Shown here piece by piece: positions 38,101 to 52,161 of a stretch of DNA of 64,000 bases. Each line of letters opens with the position of its first letter. Position 1 is the stretch's first letter. The notes under the pieces were generated by a model that saw nothing but the letters and a program-made list of their open reading frames with translations, was not told where the DNA came from and searched no databases. The translations under genes were made by a program, and so were the position numbers. This stretch comes from Hoplostethus atlanticus (lineage: Eukaryota; Chordata; Actinopteri; Trachichthyiformes; Trachichthyidae): the NCBI GenBank assembly GCA_034670405.1, contig JAXDDX010000011.1, positions 3,058,501-3,122,500 of the forward strand, given 5' to 3'.

Positions 38101-41100
38101 GAGAGCAACACATCTGAGAAAATTAAACAAATCTATGAGATTTAACATGAAAATATGTGGAATATATACATGCCAACTGTATTTACACGTCACCAGGCCC
38201 CAACACACAGACAAGCACAAACTTGGACATCTGAACACAGAAACACACACCTCTGCAGAACGTCTCTGTGAGCATCCAGTTGCTGTTTGACCTCTGTATT
38301 TCTCAGTTGCATTGCCTCGACTTTTTCTCTTAGCTCCCTCATCACTCCTGGTCCCACAATACGCTCCAGCAGAGGATCCAAGGTTCTCAGCTCCGCTAAC
38401 CCAGCCATGAAGGCCTGTTCTTGGGCTGCGATGTCGTCCAGCTCCCTGACACTCTCAGTCTGGTTCTCCAGCTCCACTCCCAGGCTGGCCCTCTGGAGGA
38501 AAGCCCCAGCACAGTCCAGCCATTTCTGAGCAGACTGCTGGGATACGTGGTGCTTCCGGACCAGGGAAAGAGCTTGATCCACAGCCAGCTAGGATGTACA
38601 GATGAGGGTCCAATGAACTTCACTTTTTATTTCTTTATTTCTCCATATGAAGGATTTCATTCCAAAAGCTATACATTCATTGTGTGACCAGAAATGTACG
38701 CCTACATCATTAACAATATAGCTGGTCCCATCACTTTACAATTATATTAGACACGGTCTAATAACTATATTTATTTCATTCTAATATTAACTTTTACATC
38801 AGTATTTATTTTGTGATAGTGTCACTTTTACCAAATGATACCTCATTTAGGAATGAAACGTCATCTCCCCAAAATCCCCTCATTAGGAAATGGAATGAGT
38901 AGCAAACCCTCTTTCTCTCCGTAGAACCGTGCTGATTAGAAATCTCTACTACTTTAACTTCCACTTATTCACCATAAACCACAGTGGATGAATATTTTGG
39001 TATATAGTGGGTTTAACCACTGTAAGTCCCCATTGGGGTTATAAATTAAGCATCATTTAAGCACTTATTCAAACTTTATGGCATCTCTGGAATGGTTCAG
39101 TTTGGCTCCCCTAAGCCTATTAATACTGATATTATGGGGGAACAGGGGATGAGAAATAATACTCAGCAGGTTCACATCATGAATGATGGATCAGATTCAT
39201 GAAATCGAGGATTTGAACTTGAACTTTTCAATCAGTTTTAATAATTAGTATCATTTTCATACTATGTCATGGTACTTCACAATAAGAGTATATTTCTACT
39301 AATCTGTACGACTGTACAGACAATATTGTTACGAATGTAATTGCAGAATAAGATGTACACTCACCTGTTTGGTGCTAATTGCTTGTTGGACTTCAGCTCC
39401 CAGCTTGGCCAACTCCTGTAGTTTCTCTTCTACATGGGCTGGAAGTGTCTCCTTCCTACTGCTAAACCTCTGCTTCTCTCTACTACCCAAGACATCTGCT
39501 ACCCTCAATCTGCTTTGCACTTCCTCCTCTGCAATTTTCATTCTCCTCACTTCCTCTTTTACCCTCTCAACTTTGACCTGTGAAAGGGTCAAAGGCTCTT
39601 CAGATTTGTCCTTAATATTCCTCAACCACTCCAACATTTTCTCAGTCTCTCTCGTGAAATCTTCACTCTTCCCGATATCCTTTTCACCTCCTGCAATACA
39701 ACTTCTTACTTCCAGCTGTAAAGACTGAAGCAATTCTTGCCTTGAGGTAATTTCCTGAATGGCAGAGGGGTCAAAGTTCAGACCAAGGCCTTCAGTTTGT
39801 TGGTTACATTCTTCTACCTGAGTGCTTAAACAATCCAAATGTTCAAGTAGCGAATAAAGAGTTGTTACTTTATCCATGGCATTTAGGCTAATCTCTGACT
39901 TGAGTCTGACCAGCTTCTCTTTCACAATCTTGACCTCTGAGTCAAATTTGGTTGACACTGTGTTGTGCTCAACCACAGTTTTCAAGGAATCATCTAGATG
40001 TTTAATTTTCTGATCAATTGTCCTTCTCAGTGTGTTGTGGAGGTTGACCAGCTGCTGTGTCTCTTCAGCTCTGCATTGTTGGCCCCTACTGAGAAACCCC
40101 TCAGTTTTCCCCTTAAGTTCTCTCACAGCGGGGCTAATATGGGACAAGCTTCCATCCAGATTTCTATATTCATTATTAAGACGAGTAACTTCCTCTTCAC
40201 TAATACTGATAGTCTGCTTCTCCAGATTGTCATACTGCTCCTGAAGTTCCTCCAGTGCATTACGAGTTATATCAAAGAAAGTGCTGAACTCTTTTCTCTC
40301 AAGGATTGCTTGTTGGACTCCGTCTCTCTTCTCTTTGGCTAGAGCTAGGATGCTGTTGTACTGCTGAGGCAGGGCATTGAGCCTCTCATCCAGGTAGCAG
40401 TGGTCAATCTCATTCAGAGTAGGGAGGATCTCCTGGCCTATTCGTTGGACGATAAGGAGGAGGTTTTCGTACTCTGAAGCTTGTTCTAGGACATTCTGGT
40501 AGTTAGACAGCTGTGTTGGTAATTCCAAGTTATCATCGATATTAGCTAAATTGATTTCAGGGAAGGTAATGGCATCGGCCTGTCTCAACCAATGGCACGT
40601 CTTGTCCAGGTCAACCTGGAAGTACTTCCTGGAGGTCAAGGCTTTGTCTAAGTCCGTCATACGCTGGGTCGTCCTCTGGAACGCCATCTCAAAGACCGCC
40701 TGTAGCTCCTCCAGTCTCGCCAGGGTCTCTGCTCTCTCCTTGTCAGTGGCATCTCTCTCCAGCTCTCGTCCTTGTGCCCAGAGAGAGGCCAGCTCCCCTT
40801 GGTACGCCCGTAGGCCACTCTGGACCACCCGACATGCAGCAACCTGCTTGGTCAGGTCTTCAGGCAGGAGCGCTATGTGGTCGTCTACTAAAGCCTTCCT
40901 CTCCTGCTGCTGGACCCAGGACAGTGCTCTCCCCAGGCCATGGAGGAACTGGGTCCGCTCTGTGAAGGCCTACAGAAGAATAAGTTAGCGGTGAACAGAT
41001 GAAAACACTATATTTGTGTAGCAACATTAGGTATGATCAGTAACAATTTTAAATTTGTTTCACCTGGTTACTAGTTGAGAAGAAACTCAGGGCCTATGCT

Positions 41101-44100
41101 ACATCATGAAAAAGTTCCTAGTATGCAACAGAGAAATCGAGCCATCTACCTTACTGAGGTACTTCCTCCTTTGGGTCACCCGAGCCCCAAGAGCCTCCAC
41201 CTCAGTCTGAGCTTGTTCAACGAGCTGCTGGAGGCACCTCTTCTCACTCAGCCCCAGCCTGGAGGCCACAGCCTGGGCCTCGCTCACTGCCTGACCCAGC
41301 AGCTGCTGACGTGCCTCCAGTTCTACACACACACTCAGGTGGTCGAACAGGAAGCTCTGGGCCAGATCTGGGGGAGGGCTGGTTTTTAGAGCAGAGGTAA
41401 GAGCAGGCCGCTGCTCCTCCACCCACTCTCGGGCGTCCCTCAGCTGGGTTTCCACCCGCACCAGATCTTCCAGGGTCTGAGCTGAGTCCTGGATCTTGTG
41501 CTGGATCAGGCCCTCAAGCTGGGCCCAGCGCTGCTCCAGGTGTCCAACCTGCGGAAAAGCAAAACAGATAGTATACATTTTGGAGAGCTGCAATGAGTTT
41601 GCAATATTGTATGGCCACAAAATTCCAAAAGTACATTTTTTTGATATTAATAAAATCTTCTTAGCATTGTTACATACATTTTGAAAATCATTAGCACTGT
41701 CTAATTGTTGCATCAATATATTCATGGGAAGACTACGAGAGTGGAGCCCCACCTGTTGCTTGACTAGCTCTTTGTCCAGCAGGCTGAGTCGGGGCAGAAC
41801 AGCCTGTCTCTGGTCCCTCAGCTCTTCTAGAGTTCCTCTTTGCTCCTCCAGGTCACTGGATAGCTTCCTCAAAGCCTCCAGATGCTCACTGGTGCTCTCT
41901 GTGTCTGCCCTGGGTTGAGGGATATCAGGCTTATTACATGCAATGTACTTGTTAAAATGAAGAGAAAGCAAAGCGTGAGATGGCTGCAAGAAGTGTGTTT
42001 GTGTATATATTGTATATACATTTAGTCTTGTCATCATACGAACTCATACTTACTATTCCAAACTACAAGGTTCATAATACAATAAAGCAGCAAAGGGTCA
42101 ATACCTGGCCAGGTAGTCCCACTCCCTGGACACTTGGTGGAAGAGTTCTTCCACAGCAACCACGCTCTCCTGGTACTCCCCGCTTCGCTGCATGTCCTCC
42201 CCCCGCTGGGCCTCCAGCTCCTCTGCCCTCTGGCCCAGCTCTGTCCATCTCCTCCTCAGACTCCTTATCTCCTCCAGGGCAGGGGAGTCCTGTCCTTCTG
42301 TCAGCCCAGCAACAGCCTCACTCAAGCGGGTTACCTCAGACTGCCTGTCCCTAATCTGCTGAAGGAATTCCTGGAGGATAGATAGCAGATGATATATGAA
42401 TGCATATTTACAGAATGTTGAACAAACACACTTATGCACAATACTATATGTTAAAACTCTTCCCTGGGGAAAAGGTGGGTGGAGGACAATGGTTTTGTTT
42501 TCTATAGTGAGAATGTGAACTTATTGGTAATGTATTGTAACAGTGCCATGCTCATCACTGTGGTATACTGCTGACAGAGTTTGTCTCTGCTGACAAACTC
42601 ACACTCAAACTCAAAATCAGACACAGATTCAAACTCAGACACACTCAGATACATCCCAAACATTTTGACTCATGCACACAGACTGTATTCACACTCAGGT
42701 GCACCCTTGAAAGCATATTTTGACTCATACGTAATAAATACTGTAGCTCATACATAACTCACAGTTACACTCAATTTTGAGAGTCTTTTTATTTGTCATT
42801 AAACAAATGGACTAACCAACAAATGATGGGTTACTCATGCAAAATGAAACTATAGTTTATCAAGAGCGTGCAACCCATAGACAGACCTGTGCCTTGTCTA
42901 GCTGGTTCTGTGCAATCTTAGGCTCCAGTTCTGCAGGTCTCCTGGTGAGGTTCTGGAGCTGCTGCTCCGTCTCTCTCAGCTGGACCTCCAGATCTGCCTT
43001 CTGCTCCTCAGTGTCCCTCCAACTGTCTGCCACCTCCTCACAAAGCAGCATACGCTCCTCAGTCTAGACATGAAATGTCAATGGGGTAAATTCAGAAACA
43101 CAACAAAAACAAAGCTAATGTCTAATGTTAAACAAGGAAGTCCCTGCAGGATTTTTATCATTCAATTTAAGGCAGCTAAATAAAATCCAAGGCCTGCAAA
43201 AATGTCATTGATAAAAAGTATCTAGTCAAAGCTTTCTCTGTCTTATTTCGGGGCCTGTAGCGGTCAGGATAATTCACTGACCTGGAGTTTGACCTGCTGG
43301 ATAGCTCCTGCGGTCTCTCTGACCCTCGGCTCTGAGAGGTCGCATGTTGAACACACAAGCTGGAGGTAGGTACTGGCCTGTTCCTGGAGAGCCCGCTCAT
43401 GCTTCACCTGCCAACACACAATACATATATCAGCATCAATAAACAAAGACATAGGTGGTAATGGGCTACACCTACTACACACATACTTTCCTACTAATAT
43501 TTTCATTAAATGGTCATCCATATGTATCAGAGTTGTGCCACAATGATGGTGTCTGGCAAGAAACACAAGCAACACAGCACTTTTAGCAATGTCACTTCTG
43601 CTCAATACTTTATCAAATAGTCAAAGAGATCATTTAAGTCTGTGACAATGATAGTATAGAACCAACAGTCATATCATTGTTGAAAATGACTGTTGAAAAT
43701 GTCCCTTTAATCAACAAATCTGCAATCAGCAACTGCTTTGCCCACATTTGATTTTTCCATGCAAGTACATGCAATCATGCAAATTGTCCTTGAGATCTAT
43801 CAAAGAAGACCGTGAAATTAATTTCAAATGTGCTAATTTTCAGGAAGCAACAATTTGTTTTAAAAAAATCAAAAATCATTACCACAAACTAATTGATCAT
43901 GGACTAAAACCCTAGCCACCAATTATCAAACTAATTGTGTCAGAGGCGGTAACCTAACTAACCTGCTGTAGCGCCTCCTCCAGGCTGAGAGGAGGATGTG
44001 CAGGAGGCTCTGGTTCCTCTGAGACGGAGGCCAGCCAGGTCTGACACTGCTGCAGTGTATCCTGCAGACTCACATGTCTCTCTAACTCACGGTCCAGACT

Positions 44101-46133
44101 CTGATACACCTACAAAAACACAGAGAAAAAAGAGTTAGTCAACTTTATAATCCCCAACCTCAGCATATAACTGACCAATCATGTAATGATCAATTCAAGA
44201 AATTGAAGTGGGGACAAAATATTTCCTACCGAGAGCGATGAAATATACACGTCAGTCATACAAATATAAAGAGAAAGAAAGAGGAGAGGGTGCTTTGAAC
44301 TAGTAGATCTATGAGCACAGCATGGCCAGAAACACTCCCAGATTAAAACCATTAGCTCCAACATTCCAATGAATAAAGAAATCCCATCTCTTGATGTCAT
44401 TAAAAAATAAAAGCCCGACAAGTAAGCAGTTGCAATGTTGGATTTAACAGGTGTTGAATGTGGAGGCGTCCATATCCTCCAGGGGAGAGTGAAACAGCAG
44501 GGTCTGATTGACAGTGTTAATATGAGAGCCCAAGGGGGGGGGAGGGACATGTGTTGGCACATGGCCTGGCAGTGTTGGCAGAGGGTAGAAGGTTGGCAGG
44601 CTGGCAAGGGAAAGGCAGGATATTAGAGCTGGTCTGGGCTGGAAATCTGGAAGCGTCGTAGTGGAGCCGCCAGCAGCGTGTTGGTAGAGTGCGGCTGGAT
44701 GGCACGAGTTGCCAGATTGGATGTGCGAGTGGTGGTGGAGGTGGTGTATTGGGAGGTGAGCTATGATGACAGAGTAGAGGTTGCCAAAATGACAGAGCGG
44801 GGCTGGATTAGAGGGTTTGCCAGATCTACTGAATAGCGGTGTGTGACCGTTTTTTGGCTCAGGCATGAAAAAGTGGAGTTGACAGGGCATGCTTGAGATT
44901 AATATGGGGAGATTGAGAGAGTGATTTTGGCTGGTGGAGCCCATCTGAGCATGGCTGCTGTTGAGCTCTGCTTTGGCAGCCTTAATTGGTTGTGCCCTCT
45001 ACATTGGCAGCAAAGGGTCATCTTGAGAGAAGGATTTAGGTGTCAGAATGGGTTAGGATTAAGTGGATGCCTAGGTTGTTGGAATATTAACAGCATGGAT
45101 ATGTAGTGTGTGTGTGTGTGTGTGTGTGTGTTGCTTGCACATCCACGGATGCATGCATGTGTGTGCCTGCAATACATCTCTGTCTTACATGTCACATTAT
45201 ACATGTGCGCAACCCATTCCTCTATTTCAAAGACTCGTACAGAATACAAGTCTTTCTCCTCCCCCCATCCCTCCCTCTCTCCTCCTCCTCCCTACTCACC
45301 CTCTGCGCTGTGCTACAGATGGCAGAATAGCTGTCTCTGGTGCCTTGCTGGTGAGCCTGGACCTGCTGTCTCAACCTGCTCTGCACACGCTCGCTGCAGC
45401 CTTGCACCAGGTCGTCTCCTCGCTCCTTCAGGCCTGCCAAGCGATCCTCAAAGCCGGCTATTTCCTCCATGATGGCCTGGGGAAGAGAAGAGGAGCCAAG
45501 CAGGCTGGGGTTAGTGAGAGGGTCTGGGGGTGAGGTATTAGAGGATGAGAGCTGGTCAAGTGGTCAAGGACACAGGGAATTGGAACAGACACCACACAGT
45601 GTGGTCATGTGTCATTAGACAGGCCTGGATGGATGAACTTGAAGGAAGGTCAAATCATGCAGACATGGATAGTCAGTCATTATCTGCACTGCAGTTCTCC
45701 CAGTATGGGTTTTTGAAGGCTGATTCTGACTCAGATATTTTTGGATTGCAACCACCAAAAGTTTGGTAGCTTGGTCATTTTTCTAAACCGAATCTGCTAA
45801 ATACTGTGAAATGTATGAATCAAATGTTATGGTAAACCAAATAGATCCAATAGTATAAAGCACTTGAGAAAAAAGACGCTCTTTTTCCTTTAGCTGTATA
45901 AGTTACAGAATGAGCTAACAACAGCACCAATCAAGTGATGTGATTGGTCACCTTGTGCCTGGACAGCTGTTGAGTGACTGCCTCCAGGCCGCCGCCCACA
46001 GTGGGGTCAGGGGTCACCATCCTGCTGGACATCTGGAGCAGCCAGCGCTCCACTTCCTGGAGCTCGACGTGGTAAGCTTCCTGTTCCTTCACCTGACCCT
46101 CTAGATTCTCCACGTGGGCCTGGACCACATAAT

Positions 46134-46194
<61 letters not shown>

Positions 46195-47566
46195 AACAAG
46201 CTTAAAAATCCTTTCTTTCGTGTACATCTCCTGAAGACCTGAGTGGATTTAATAGGTGAAATCAATAAAGGATCATAGTCTTGGCTTGGATTCATCTGTT
46301 TCAAGTTTATTTCTTGGAAAGAGCAAGTGTTCCTAATATTTTGCACACTCAGTCTATGCTAAAATAAAAAAACATCTGAGCCCAGGTTCTTACCATGGCA
46401 GTGTTACAGAGTTCAGTGTAGTCATTGTGCAGTCTGTTTATGTTGTCTCTGATGGAGGGGTACTGGACGGAGGCCAGAAGAGCCTCTCCCTTCTCCACCA
46501 CTGACTTTACAGCTCCATCATGCGACTGAACCATCTGCAACAGGGCCTGGGGCACAGGAGACACAGAGAACAACAACTTGTTTACTGAACTTTCAATACA
46601 ATTATAAAAACTGTAAAACACAACAAGTTAATGCAAACTTCCATCTATGTTTCATTCATTCATATGTCGTGAACTGCCATTTGAAGCTGCCAATGTGTGA
46701 AGTTTCCTCGTACAGCGTTAATGCTTTGCTCTGGAAGCATTAAATAGCATCATTTTAGTTTACATGTCAGGTGTTGAGGTTGGGGGAATTACATTGAGAG
46801 TTCCTGCTGTACCTTGTACTTGGCAAGCTGTGCTCTCCGCTGGTACAGCTCAGCCTTGGGCTCCACCGGGGCGCCTAGCAGAGCCCTGGTCTCCACCAGC
46901 CACTGGGCTTGAGCCTTGTACCGGTCCTGAAACTCCTTAGCCAGCAGCACCGCGCGCTCTAGAGAGGTGTGCTCCTGCCTCAGCGCACCGGCCAGCTCCT
47001 CCAGCTGGGCGAGCCGGGCTTCCACCTCCCCACCCAAACCCTCGGCTTCACCCTCCTCCAGGAAGCCCGCTGCCCGCTCCGCCCGCTCCCTCAGGGATTT
47101 CAGGAGGCCGTGACCCTGATGGAGTTCAGCCTGGAGAGTCTAGACAGCAGAAAGAAAGCAATAATACAGACTCAGCATCGGTGCGTATGTTATTAACATC
47201 TCTTTAGCATTTTGCCCACTGCTGAATTAGAGACAAAGCAATGTGCTTGTGTACAAAACACAACAGATATCCTCTAAAATGAGGGAATACTTTGTGTGTT
47301 AAGACCTAGAGCTCTGCATCCAAACACCGTATCACACATTCCTTTGTTCTTTCACCTCCAGTGCTGCCCCCAGTCACCCAAGGCCAGCCTGACAGTGTGT
47401 TTGGAAGGCTTTGAACCCATCAGGTATGCTGACACCTGTGTGGTGAGACGTGGAGAAGACCATGTGGTCAGGGTGTGGAGAAACCACGGTGAATAATATG
47501 AAAGGAGGACCCAATTATAAGGACCCTTAACAGGCAGCAATAGCAGCAGGGGTTTCCAGGGCAACC

Positions 47567-47597
<31 letters not shown>

Positions 47598-50500
47598 CCA
47601 CACACACACACAAGCACAGACACTCAATGGGACGCCATCTAGCTTTCATCATCAGACTATTATTGCCTGAGACGAGAGGAGCTTTGCACTGCAACAACCC
47701 CAGGTCTCCAGCTACTGCTGTTGATAATATAATAACAAGATCTGTGTCTGTCTGCACACGTCCACGGCCCCTGGCTTCATATGAAGCTGCAGGCATGTTC
47801 ATCACTCCAATAACAAGCCCAATGCTGCATTATGACTTTAATATGAGACCCTCACTTTGTCCCTATATCATACAAATTTGTGCTGTTAATAAGTGAGCCC
47901 CAGTAAGACAGCACATAGCGATGGCTATTTGCAGCAGCTTCAGTTTCTTATTGCTCATTATTTCCTGCACATATTGAAACATCTGCTCTTCACATTCAAT
48001 ATCCTTGTTAGGAACACTACTGGCTCTCTACATAATGTACTCAACTTTGCAGGATCTTGTTAAGCTACTGGTCAATAAGGACTGGTTCCCCAGAGGCTGT
48101 TTGTGGGCCAAATACTGCATTATAGAGCCATCGCTATTTTGAAGAACCACTCAAATGTCTAAATGGTTCTTTTATTTTTGTGTGAAGAACCGCTCGCAGG
48201 TCCATTAGGCACCTGGTAGTTAAAACAACCAAATTCAGTGGTCTTGGCACAAAACAACTGTCAGTGTTTGGCTGAGCAGATCAAGATATTATGGCCCAAA
48301 AACATTTTATAATACAGCTGATTTGAAATATGAATTCTCAAAAGCGTATTTATAGCACCTTAAAGGTTTTATGTAGAGCCACTTGAAAGGGTTCTCCATA
48401 GCACCAAGAGTGTTCCTATTAAAGAAGCCAAAAGAACCATCTCAATTTTAAGATGCTATTTTTGGATTCTAAACGCTGACCTATTCTCTTCTGTGTTCTG
48501 GAGGGAAACCCAAGCTGCTTTATCAAATTGATTTTATTTTCACATTCCCAAAAGCGGCGGTGGAAAACCTCTACGACTGTCGGAGAAATAGCGGTCACAC
48601 TCTTATACAATTACAACTCAATATTAAATGAGGCCCCGGTTCAACTAATGGCCCTTGACACAGCTATTGACTATTGGCCCTAATGTCAATGCATAATCAT
48701 CCCAGCTCACTGAACCGCCTTGTGGTTCTTGCTACAGGAGAATGACTTAAGTGGTAGATCACTGGTGTGCTGGCTGCAGTGCTAGCAGGACACATGTGGT
48801 GACAGCATGTCTTCAGTCCCCATGCAGAGAGGGAGCATCGATCCCAGATATGGATTACTGCAAAGCCCACACCAGATGCCATACTGTAGTTGTCTATATG
48901 TGTGTGTGTGTGTGTCTGCAAATGTGTTTCTGTGTGAAATGAAGAAAGGTAGTAAAATACAAAGAAAAGAAGAGAGAAAATGTGAAATCACAAAGGCTCC
49001 ATGGATTTCAGAGTTTGCAGCAGCTTGTTAACTCATACTTTGTATGGCCGTTGTGATATAGACTGCTTGAGGAGAGAGAAGTGTGTGTGTGTGATGTGAA
49101 GCAGTAAGGGCACCTCATCAATTACAGTGTCTGTGCCAGCAGGCTCCTGACACCGGCGCTTCTTCATCCTCTGCCTCACAGTGGGGGGTCTCTCCCAGCT
49201 AGCGAGCTCCCTCTAAAACGGCACCCGCTTTGTCTTCATAAAGAGCCGATCGATACGCACATACTCATCCAATCCTCTTCACACTCAATATGAACTGTGC
49301 CAAGCAAACTATAGCAGTGATTTTCTTTTTATTGCAGAGTCTGTGCGTGTGTGTGTGTGTGTGTGTGTCTGTAAGCAGGACTATTTCCCACCAACGCCCA
49401 TTTGACACAAAGAGAAACTGTTAGAACTGTCAGACTTTCTGTCCATCTAGAATACTATCAAAATATTGTAGGTACACCGAATGCTTTGCTAGCTTTACAG
49501 ATTGTTCACGCACATTTTGCAGCCTAAGCTCAACTGCCAAAACATAATCCGCATGCTGAATGTTTTGATGTTGCAAACAGGCACCTTATGTTGCTTGGCA
49601 GAGGAGTAGATTGGAAAAGGACATTTTCTGCTGGCTAGGATATTGGACTGAGATGAGTTTTTGTTCAAATTTGCCACTACAAACTGAACTCTTGCAAGCT
49701 CATCAGTTTGGCGTAGCGTAACACCAGACGTCTGTGCAGATTTATTGCAGAGTGTTCAGGGAGGTGTGCAGGGTGCAGGAACTTCGGAAGGTCCAGAAGC
49801 GTGAGAGTACAATGTTAACCACGTAGCCACACATCTAAACACGGTGGAGTCTCGCGTAAATAAGTAAACAAACCCGTACCTCTAGTTTCTTCATCTTTTT
49901 CTCCATGGCGACGCGGTCCTGAGGTTCAGAACTGTCAATCACTGAAGTTCTGAAGTTCTTCTGAGTCGAGCCGAGCCAATCGGAGAAGGACATGCAGAGG
50001 TTCTCCGCCTCCTCGATGCTCCTCAGCTCGTCCTGTAGCTGCTTGATGGTTTCCTAGGTGATTGATGTCAGAGTGGGTTCAGTAGTGGATTCAGAGGAGG
50101 TTCAGTTCAATGGTATGCTCTCTTCAATGGCAGATAATCTCTGGGATAGATTGCTACCTTCAAATGAAAAACTAATTTTGAAAAAAACATTGTTAAACTA
50201 TTAAATGAACAAATAATTTGTAAAATAAAATGTCATTGCAGGTTTTATAGACTGTTTTTATGTAACCTAGCTACTGCTGCCTTATTTCTGGCAGAGGTTA
50301 TCATTGTTGACACTATTTGGTCAGGGGAAGACCCAGAAACTGTCTTTGAATACCTGTCTCTCTTTCTTTGAAGGTTTGAGATGTGTCTCAACAGTGCATC
50401 ACTCTGGCCAACAGGGACCAAAGTATCTCTCTGATCAGCTATCAAAACCTGAAAATATCCACTTCCCCTCTCCTTTCATCTGCTGAATGCGAATAACTTC

Positions 50501-50780
50501 ACTACAGGGTGGAGAGGCACCTTATGTTTTATGACGCATTATCCACTTGACTGATATTTTCAGTCAATAATACTACGAAAGTGGTGAGGGTTTCTTGCTG
50601 GTTTTGACACATTATTCACTCAACTTGCAAATCCCACGGTGAGAAGCTCCAATTAGCTGATAGTGCTGAGTGCACACCTTTCCTGACTAGACAGAGGTAA
50701 CAGCTTCCTACCCCGAGCCCATATGGCCCCCACTTCACACGGCATAATTACATGCATCCGTGGAATGAGAGGGAAATAGA

Positions 50781-50837
<57 letters not shown>

Positions 50838-52091
50838 TGTAAATATATGCATGCCTGAGTCAATTTTGAGATGGAAAAGAAGTGTGTGTGTGTGTGTGCG
50901 CAACAGAGAAACAAAAAAAACAAAGCAAGTGAGAGAGGGGGAAAGGCGCACACAAACACACACACACACACACACACTCAAAGGTGTTACTGAAGGTGTA
51001 AAAATCAATGCTGTGCCGGAGAAGCCTTTCCACTCCTGGTGCTGGGTGTGAGATTGCCTTCTGTAGCGTTTAATTACAGCCTAAGCCCCAGACCAGAGGA
51101 GCCCCATTGATTTTCCTTTAGTCCCCCCCAGAGGAGCTGACAAATAGAGAGGCTGGATCTGAGTACACAGTACAACACAGGCTGGGCTCAGAGGCATAAC
51201 TCTCCAAACTGCTTCAATGGGGGTGTTGCAGAAAAAAAAAAAGCCCCCAACTCTCAGCGGAGTAAATTCCACGGCGAGAGAGGAAGGCCACGTGTGAGAA
51301 GCCAACTATATGCAGAAGGAGTATCCAGTTGTTATAGTGTTTAAAAGAGTATAGCTCTTACATACTGTACAGCTATCATGTTTAAAGTAAAGATCCATGA
51401 CATTTTCAAATAAATAAATATCCAACAAAAAATATGAAGGGAAGTTTCATTCCAAAATGAGATATCCATCATTTGAAAAGAAATGGATGCTTATTCTTAC
51501 AAAATGATTGCTGGCAGCGAAGTAAATGACATTATGGCTTCCTATCAAACTTATGAGTCATCTTGATGTCTTTGCTCACAAAACACTTATGTTTTTGTAA
51601 GGATGGAAGCATCTGTGTTTCTGAAATATTGACTGTTGAATTTCTGGCGGCCAGATTTTCAGAAAACGGAAACGTAGCATTATTGGGATGAATATGGATG
51701 TGACCCTGTGAATCCCTGAACAGCCGAGAGTGCTCCCCACCTGTATGTTGAGCAGCAGGGCGTGGTAGCGGGCGGTTAGCTGGGTGGCAGTAGCGCTAAC
51801 GCGACCGCTGATGTGGGTTTCCTCCAGAACCTGCTGGGCCAGCGAGGAGAGGCCGTCGACTTCCCCCTGCCGCGCTAGCACCGCCTCAAGCCACGCCTGG
51901 GACACAGAGAGACATACGAATTAGCACAGTCTGCACAAGTCTAGACAAATCTATTCAGTAATGAAGCGCCAATTAAGTGCTTTACACACCAATTATTTTT
52001 TTTTTATGGAGAACAAAGGGCATAAATGCAGACAAACACAGAAGATAAAAATAGGAAATAACAAGCACATCACAAACGTTTGTGTGCACGG

Positions 52092-52161
<70 letters not shown>

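Larger units (their letters stand above)
42371..43962. other. Introns around exons 19 and 20, nothing recognised
   Basis: Apart from exons 20 and 19, a diverged tract of acacactca-type units lies near 42595-42760. No other signal. Confidence 0.55.
47140..49879. other. Intron 13/14 (2.7 kb)
   Basis: It holds (CA)n at 47571-47613, a MITE-like stretch near 48110-48460, short GT runs (48899-48916, 49350-49370), and unique-looking sequence at 49090-49260. Confidence 0.6.

Noticed and set aside
44444-44944. 166-codon minus-strand open frame
   Set aside because: It arises from G-rich low-complexity intronic sequence and has no family resemblance or splice signals.
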